From positions 1,012,500 through 1,076,499 of the forward strand of contig MU006092.1 of the NCBI GenBank assembly GCA_010093705.1: 64,000 bases of DNA, written 5' to 3'. The notes under the pieces were generated by a model. That model was not told the origin of the DNA, did no database searches, and saw only the letters and a list, made by a program, of their open reading frames with translations. A program made the position numbers and the translations under genes. Positions 57,034-64,000 of the stretch are shown one piece after another. The first letter of the stretch is position 1. Every line of letters starts with the position of its first letter. The DNA comes from Patellaria atrata CBS 101060 (Eukaryota; Ascomycota; Dothideomycetes; Patellariales; Patellariaceae).

Positions 57034-60000
57034 TTACGATTCTGCTTGCAGCATCCGGGTTTGGTGTTTCGGTCGTGTGGGTTTGTGCTGGTCACACTTC
57101 GCCTTACTGCATTGGGTGGGAGTTGTTCTGCTTTTCCTGGAATAATAATGAGGAGGAATTTACACTTTAATATCCAATGAGCCCCTCTAGTTAATATCAC
57201 ACAGAACCAGATCATCCCTTTTTTACTCGAAGTCGTCGTCAATTTCCAGGTGGGAGAGTCACTTTTGGGGTTACCTCGCTCTCTGAAAACTTCGTTTCCT
57301 TCCTGGGGCTTCGGCATAAATCGTATGCCCATTCGGCTTTTCTCCTATTTCTCAATGGGTATTTTCTCATACGGAGCGCGTGTGGGCCAACAGCAGGTTT
57401 TGGAGATGGGAATCCTTCTTAGGTAGCGGGAACAGCATCAACAGCAGCGGATTTAGCATATGGAATGGCGTTTGAAAAGAGTTTGTGGATGGTTACCTGG
57501 GTCTGGATCGTGGAGCCGAATTTCTCGAAGGGCCAAGCCGCACGCGAACGTTTTGGAACCGCATACGGTTTCAGGATACAACGGTTCTTTCGATCCGAAG
57601 CATATTCAGACAATCGACACTCAATGGGAAGATCCGGGGGACACGAATAATTGTCGCGAGTTGCGGGACATGGAGGAACATGCATTTGGGACGAAGCTGA
57701 CTGAAAGCGCATGGTGTTTTTGGTGGTTGAATGTTTTTTGTCCTTTGAACGTTTTCGCATACGTCCTGCATTCTTTTTGCTTGAACATCAGCGGTTGCAG
57801 GATTACAAATTGGCATTGGAATGGAAGAGATACCCCATGGCTAGAATGTTGCGAAGGGTTTGCGAGTCGACTTTATGCGTTGCGAAATAGTGGTGGATGA
57901 TTTTCCTTTGTTACATCTTTCGTCTCCTCCTATGACCTTTCTTCGTCAACACCCTTTTTCATTTTTACTATTCTATGCGTCAGCATGCGTACAACATTTT
58001 ACGCTATTATCTTCATGATTTACAAACTTCTTTTCTATATCCGACCCTTTTTTTCATGCCCGTTCTACCCAATTATTATTTTTAGTACTTTGCGTTTACT
58101 ACTTCTTCGTTCATCGTCCGTATTCCACCCCCTTGTCGAGTATCACTATTTTGTATTGTAACACCAAACCAGAACAGAAAACGAATCAAATTACTTTGAG
58201 AACAAACTGGAGAAATGGTTTAAACTAACAAGAAGGATAGCACGACCTCAACGACATCTAAATACTGCAGCACGGTTCAACAAGAATCTCGTCAAGGTCA
58301 AAAGCATTTTTAAAGACTGGTGCAGCCTTAACGATGGTACAAAGTTTATTTCTCAAAGTAGCTGCGGTGCGATATTGCGAGTTTGAGCACCGAACTGCGT
58401 GCACAACTACCCCCTCACCAACTCCCTATCAGGCTATCAGCTTTATAACCCCCCGCAGAACAACAATCCTAGCTACTTGCAATATCCTTTTCACCACCTC
58501 CTACTTTATAAATTCTTGAAGGCTTGAAGCCGTTCCTTTCTTCCATCATGATCACGAGGTGCACGATAGAAAGATAATCAAATGGATGTAGGTGTGGGCA
58601 CACCGCACATTCAGTTTTCCATCTCAGAGTACAGCACCATACACAGAGGACCATGTCTCACGCATGCGGCGCCAGGCCAACTTATTTTAATATCGTCAGG
58701 GCAACATCCGAAATTGGTTGATTTTATCTTCCTTTCTCTCCCCTCCCTCCTTCACGACTCCATGGCGCAGCACGGTAATTGAACCAACTCCCGGCTCCTC
58801 GTTCTCAGGATGGAGATGCTTGGAGGTTCCACACCACCTCAATTGATGATGGAAATGAAGCTACGGGCACCACGTGCTCGACGCACGCGGATTAGATGAA
58901 AGAGTAATTAAAGATGGGTCATGCCTTCGCTGTGGGATGAGGGGATCACGAAGGTAGTGCGTCAAACCTCAGTTTCATCGGGAAGTTGGAACGGAAAAGA
59001 TGTCGAAGACGCGACCTCTCATCGCGATGTGGAAATGTGGAGTGAGAGAGAGGCCTGATGGTGATGGATGGATACAGCACGGCAAATGATACCTTTCCCT
59101 CTATCCCTTTCTGGTACTTCGCCGACCAAGAAAAAAAAAACCGTTTGGCCGTTTTGTCTTGCTGCAACGAGAAGCCCGGCTTGTCTCTGCCTTGCCGTCT
59201 TGTTCGAAAACGGAAACGGTTCCTGGCCCCCAAACCACCAAAAACGAGGGACGTTGAAATTAGAGAGAGGATTCGGCTTCTGTGCGCGGATGTTTCGGTG
59301 CTCCAGTGCTTCGACGTCAAACTGATTCCTTATCCTCTTACTCCCTACAAGGTTATGACACAAAACCGTGGGATCAAGTATTTGTCTATCCTTACAGTAC
59401 AAGTATCACCATCAGTCCCATCCTCTCTATGTGATAATCCTCCTTCGACAAGAGGAATCCAGCAACGCAAAGAAAAGTGAGCCCCAGCCATAGGCACAGG
59501 GCGCGCACGCACCAGTTCCCGCCTGATGCGATCCCTCCGAACGGCATCCATCACACCCTTATCCAGGCCGTCGGCATCGGTCGGTAATGAGGTACTCCTA
59601 GTGGCTGAGAAAAGTACTGTGAAAGCCGAAGCTAAACCCACAGCAGGAACATGCAGTAACAATCCTTTTTCGGGTCTTAAAGATGCGCAAGTCAGTATGT
59701 AGTCGAAGTGTGGCTTTCGTTCGAGATTTGCTCCTTATGCGCCTCAGGGGGGGTCAAAGCAAGTACTGTACAGTAAGCAAGTAATTTCCTATTATAACTC
59801 TACTGCTATGCTGTAGGGGAGGGCAGCATGTCAAAATCATCCACCTCGAATCCGTTTCGCTCGATGGAGAGAACGAGGAAGGGGGGTTGCAGCGTCGAGT
59901 TTGTCTTCCCTCCACCAAACTCCCCCTACAAAAAGCACAAACCAAGCAAGTACAAGTGAGCAGGTACAGGTATGTCTCGGCCTCCAAACCGCATCGGGTA

Positions 60001-61568
60001 ATCTGTCAAGTTTCGGCTCTTCCCACAACGGCCCTGCGGATGCCATGCAGCGGTGCAGGGAACGGCTAAGTTTGCTAGGGAAGGGGGGGGGGGGGCGGTT
60101 AGTTGCCCGCTGATCGAGAACGCCGCGGTGCAGGACGTCATTGTTGGCTAGATCCTCTCCCTTTTTACCTCTTTCTCCGAGTTTTGGTCGAGGTATGTAA
60201 ATCATAAAGGTGAGTTATAGAGGGAATTGGACATTGAGTTTCACGTTCGGATTAAAGATGGTTATATTGGGATGTACGCCGCGGATGACTCCATCTGGTA
60301 TCCCGTTGCGGTACTGTACCTGCGACCCTTTTTTTTTTTTCCTTTTTTTTTCCTATTTTTTTTGACGCCCAGATCCTCGAATCTACTCGGAAATCCTCCA
60401 TTTCGCTGTGTGATGGCGAAAAGAGATAATTATAGTTTAAGAAATAGAATAATGCAGGGGAGTTCTACTTAACCTTTCGTTCCCTGGTTTGGACGGCGAT
60501 CTTTAACTACTCTTTCTCTCAAAGGATAAATTCCACGTTGCTTTCTGATCTGCAATCCGGAGGAATGGACCGGAGAGGGAATTCCAAATTCTCCAATTCT
60601 AGTAGTGCTCGATGAGTTGTTAGGCTGCAGGTCAATTTTCTCACGCTGTCTTATTTCCATAAGGCCAGGACTGGAAAGTTGGAATATCTGTTCTGCTTGT
60701 CAGAGGTGAAAAAGCATCAATAGGGATACAAGGGTATATATACTTGTATCATCAGTCCTAAACTAACACTAATATCAACAACTGTCTACAAATACACGAT
60801 ATATAATACAAACATCCACACATCACACTATTCTTAGCATTAAACCTGCACACACACGCAAATCCCCCATCCATCGGGTCAAAGGGCTCAAGAGCATCCG
60901 ACGATTCCCTCATAAGGTACGGATGTAACTACAGTAGCATGCTATAACACTTTTCCGCTTTTCCATATAGCATGACGTTAAGAGAATCGTACCTTAATCC
61001 ACCCTCCCCGAGATCCATACACCATATCACAACTCCCTCCTATATGACGATCACCTAATTCGGTTCCCCTTGCCCTCGAAGATCTCGAAGAAAATTCTTG
61101 AGCTGGTTAGTGACGATCATAGAGCCAAAAGAGGTTAGCACGAGAATGGTGCAGCGATCACCACGTTGTGCGAAAACCTTGATATTTTTAGAAAAACTAA
61201 AGAATTCTAGATTGGTCCCTTTTTTTTTTGAGAGAGGTGGGGGGGTTCAGTATGGTACTTACGAGGTATATTTGTGTACGTACTGGTTTGGAGATGTACA
61301 TATGTGTACCTTTTGTTTCTTCTGCAAGCTTCGATGCGGTTTTTGGTTACCCTGCAAACGAAGATAAGACTGGTAGTTTGAATGGAATAGTATTAACACA
61401 CGACCTAAAACTACATGTTTAAATTCCCTCTTCACCTAAGCGCTCCAGACGCCTATCTTACATGCACTCTGCGTGTAGCAAATATACCTTACACTCCCCA
61501 TCGCGAGCTCCCTTCCCCTTGCCACTTCCACTTCCCACCATTCCCCAATTTATCTCCCTTCTCTCACA
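57034..61568. other. 4.5-kb gene-free stretch
   Basis: No gene is supported despite several open frames of up to 146 codons. Their composition and lack of family signals argue against coding. It contains homopolymer and pyrimidine tracts (about 60085-60098 poly-G; 60328-60361 poly-T/C), TACTGTACAGTA at about 59764, and a region at 60720-60860 rich in short A/C/T words. The last 500 bp are the 3' flank of PRP8. Confidence 0.5.
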
Positions 61569-64000
61569 CTAAGCGAAATTATCCTGCCTATCCACCCAAA
61601 TATCCTCCAGCTCGGCAAAATTGACGAAATGAATACTCCGATGCTGATCGTCATAAAACCTGAGCGGTGTATCAATCTTGACCTCGACATCCTTCTTCTC
61701 CACGCTCCCAAACGCGCTGCCCATGAAGCTGTAATTCCACTTACTATCTACTGGCACTAAGAAATATCCCCTGATCTTGTCGCTCAACAGCAACTGGCAC
61801 TTCTCCCCGAACGCGGTGCTGAAACCTGCGGGCTGGTCGGAGGATAGGTCACGGTTCTCGGCGCCCCATTTGTAGCCCTGGGGCGTGAGTGCCCATGCGC
61901 TGAGGGATACGGAGCCGGGCGTGAAGGAGACGGTCATGGTGACTGTTTTCTTGTCCCAGGAGGAGTGGGAGTTCATGAGGCGCGCGTGTTGCGTTACGTC
62001 TTGCGCGGTCATATAGTGGGGCTCGTTACCAGACATGGTGTGGATGAGACCTAGGGGTTCCATATCCTTGAGGTACTCGTGCTGTGGTAGTTTATGTGGC
62101 AGTTGCACGTCGCGCGTGTTGCCGACTTGGGGTACCATGACGATAGTACGGATTTCCTTGACCTTATCGTTGTCTGGTGGGGAGGAGCCGTAGAGGTAGC
62201 CAGCTATTTGGACGCGTAGATCTGCGATGGTGATGAAGCGTTTGAGGATGTTCTTGGGCATGATATAGGTGTAGTGATCGTCCTCTTTGATATCATCGGA
62301 CGAGATATAGATATGGTTAGCACGTGTCCGTAGATTAGAAGTTGCAATAGCGCGAGTCCGCCATTCAGTCTTGGAAGCGAATGTCGCTTGTTCATACTGC
62401 GAAGTTGTCGTAACGATAATATCTTCACCATGCACATTTTGAGTCTTCGTAGTAACCGCAGTGAGCTGCTGCTGCTCCTGCTGCTGCTTCTCGATTTCCG
62501 CGGCCTGTTGGCGCTGCATGGAAGGAGCACTAATCTCCATACCAAGAATGATATCTCGAACTTCACTGCTCGTCAAGCTGGATGTATTGACATTATTCTT
62601 CTTGCCATAGTCATTTAAGATCAGATCACGTAACTGAATTTCGACCTTAATCCAGTCCTCATCTGACAGAGATGGCCAGATGTGATGCTCTTGGGTAATG
62701 ACCGTCTTATCTGGTCGCAAAAGTAGCTTCGTCTTGTCCATGTTTACGTGCAAAGCACGAAGAATGAGTACGAGACGAGAGAACGCAGTATATGATGAGA
62801 TTGACTTCAACCACTCATCGTATAGATTAAACAGGACCATCTGAGGCTCGGTTGCGCGAAGAATCATATCACCTAACTTTTCAACCTTCATCGCTGCTTG
62901 GAACGGCAACTGTAGTTCTGATGCCCGGATAGAGATATTTGGGAAATCAAGTAAGTGTACTTCAAGGGGATCAAGCAGACCCTTGCGAGTGACGATCAAC
63001 TGCTTCGGTTGTTCTTCGACGGGGAGAGAACGGATCAAAGCGGCAACTTCTTCTGCTGTCTTCCATTTCGCAAGCTGGCCAAGACGTTTCTGTCCCGCCC
63101 AAACACTGGTATGAATAATCTTCAAGAACAACTGGCCAGTGCGCGGGTTGAAAATGAAGATAGCACCGTTGATCGGCTTAGTTGTCAAGTTACCTTCGAA
63201 TGTCTTGTGGATAGTGACACGGTACACATTCGTATCGTCGATGAACAACTGGATCTGGTTACTGAACAACTCGGAATAATTCTGCGAGTTCAAGAACTCC
63301 TGGTTGCTTTCAGAGGCATAGAGCTGCAGACCCTTGCGAATACGCTCGCGCAAAACATACAGCGCAGGATTTGCTTTCATGATCTTGGCCATGGCTTGTT
63401 GAACAAGCTGCTTCAAACCTGGGAAATATTGTCCGTATGCTGAGTACAAATTGTACGCGAGGTCTATACCAATCATCAAACCGGTGGCTGAAGGATAGAT
63501 ACTCATGCTATCTGTCGTGTAGTCAAGATACTTGGCGCGGATATATCGTTCAATGTCGTGTGAATCATAATCACCGTATCGAAGTTGTACATCGACCCAG
63601 AATTTATTCGTTGTCGTCGCACCCATCGAGTCTTTGGTATCGTACAGCAGCGAGGGTGGTGAAACGCTCCATTTGTGGCTTGCGAACAGCAGAATATCGG
63701 CGCACGAACTGTTCATTTTGTACGACTTTCTCGGGTGGATGGTTTCCTTCTGCACCGTCTCAATCCCGAGAGCCTCAAGTTCTTGATCGAACACTTGGCA
63801 GAGATCCATGACCACCGATTCATGGATCTTCTGCCACAGATGTGCGCGGAAAATTTGAATAAGCGAGATCTTCAACGTCGGAATTTTACCGTGCAGGAAG
63901 ATGCCTGTAAGATCAAGTTGTACCTGGAAACCAACATATACGTTGGCACGATTGATTGTTGGCGACCACCACAAGGTAAATCGACGATTCGGGATCTGGT
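61569..64000 (-). CDS. PRP8: Pre-mRNA-splicing factor PRP8, C-terminal third (partial)
   Basis: The frame runs from the stop at 61569 to the window edge without interruption, giving about 810 residues. The gene continues beyond 64000 (residues [20 protein letters not shown] straddle 63950-64000). PRP8 is the central U5 snRNP scaffold of the spliceosome. The segment covers the end of the linker, the endonuclease-like domain (about residues 50-230 of the fragment), the RNase H-like domain (about 240-490, with [20 protein letters not shown]) and the Jab1/MPN domain (about 545-805, with [19 protein letters not shown]) that controls the Brr2 helicase. A Gln/Glu-rich linker ([15 protein letters not shown]) separates the last two. 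No intein and no intron interrupts this part. Confidence 0.97.
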   Translation of the reverse strand, partial: QIPNRRFTLWWSPTINRANVYVGFQVQLDLTGIFLHGKIPTLKISLIQIFRAHLWQKIHESVVMDLCQVFDQELEALGIETVQKETIHPRKSYKMNSSCADILLFASHKWSVSPPSLLYDTKDSMGATTTNKFWVDVQLRYGDYDSHDIERYIRAKYLDYTTDSMSIYPSATGLMIGIDLAYNLYSAYGQYFPGLKQLVQQAMAKIMKANPALYVLRERIRKGLQLYASESNQEFLNSQNYSELFSNQIQLFIDDTNVYRVTIHKTFEGNLTTKPINGAIFIFNPRTGQLFLKIIHTSVWAGQKRLGQLAKWKTAEEVAALIRSLPVEEQPKQLIVTRKGLLDPLEVHLLDFPNISIRASELQLPFQAAMKVEKLGDMILRATEPQMVLFNLYDEWLKSISSYTAFSRLVLILRALHVNMDKTKLLLRPDKTVITQEHHIWPSLSDEDWIKVEIQLRDLILNDYGKKNNVNTSSLTSSEVRDIILGMEISAPSMQRQQAAEIEKQQQEQQQLTAVTTKTQNVHGEDIIVTTTSQYEQATFASKTEWRTRAIATSNLRTRANHIYISSDDIKEDDHYTYIMPKNILKRFITIADLRVQIAGYLYGSSPPDNDKVKEIRTIVMVPQVGNTRDVQLPHKLPQHEYLKDMEPLGLIHTMSGNEPHYMTAQDVTQHARLMNSHSSWDKKTVTMTVSFTPGSVSLSAWALTPQGYKWGAENRDLSSDQPAGFSTAFGEKCQLLLSDKIRGYFLVPVDSKWNYSFMGSAFGSVEKKDVEVKIDTPLRFYDDQHRSIHFVNFAELEDIWVDRQDNFA

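Noticed and set aside
57460-57900. 146-codon plus-strand frame
   Set aside because: Trp/Cys/His-rich, no family match, overlapped by equally open frames on both strands; looks like chance.

Overview
The window is nuclear DNA from a filamentous ascomycete (Pezizomycotina). The signs are many protein genes with 48-80 bp GT-AG introns and RCTRAC-type branch points, fungal-only families (RTA1-like exporter, Zn(II)2Cys6 regulator, fungal Myb/SANT proteins, a small secreted cysteine-rich protein), and AT-richer intergenic DNA. The gene set would suit Leotiomycetes or a nearby class, but I cannot fix the order or genus from sequence alone. I support 23 host coding genes, one degraded gene, one riboswitch and one cluster of LTR-like repeats. 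Exon limits were worked out by reading frame, splice consensus and remembered family sequences.

Layout. 1-1.7 kb: nested solo-LTR-like repeats, then AT-rich DNA. 2.9-11 kb: an LtrA-family membrane protein (+), an EthD relic, a small secreted cysteine-rich protein (-) and the complex I assembly factor NDUFAF3 (+). 11.4-21.3 kb: NAD-malic enzyme (-), ubiquitin C-terminal hydrolase (+), an unusual 6-phosphogluconate dehydrogenase (+), a GC-rich RTA1-like exporter (+) and the KEOPS subunit CGI121 (-). 22.1-28.0 kb: a Zn2Cys6 regulator (-) divergent from nicotinamidase (+), then a MetE-like single-domain protein (-). 29.3-36.8 kb: cytochrome c oxidase subunit IV/COX4, an AidB-like acyl-CoA dehydrogenase, a MARVEL-like tetraspan protein and an NCS1 permease, all on the minus strand. 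38.4-47.2 kb: a Tim17-like membrane protein (-), an aldo/keto reductase (-), DOM34/Pelota (+), a MAPEG protein (-), an unknown 480-residue protein (+) and ribosomal protein S21 (+). 47.2-61.5 kb is gene-poor and holds two Myb/SANT-like genes with long upstream regions. 61.6-64 kb: the C-terminal third of PRP8 (-), running off the window.

The most interesting signal is a thiamine pyrophosphate (TPP) riboswitch aptamer on the minus strand at 36848-36980, in the 5' leader of the NCS1 permease. It sits inside a probable 5'-UTR intron. Two aptamer segments (P4 and P5) are perfectly complementary to the predicted 5' splice site, and two upstream ATGs open short uORFs. This matches the splicing-control logic known for fungal thiamine genes, and it points to thiamine or its pyrimidine precursor as the permease substrate.

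Otherwise the genes are mostly independent housekeeping and accessory functions. Mitochondrial roles recur (NDUFAF3, COX4, possibly the Tim17-like protein and the aldo/keto reductase), as does NAD(P) metabolism (nicotinamidase, malic enzyme, 6PGDH), but nothing in the sequence shows that they are co-regulated.
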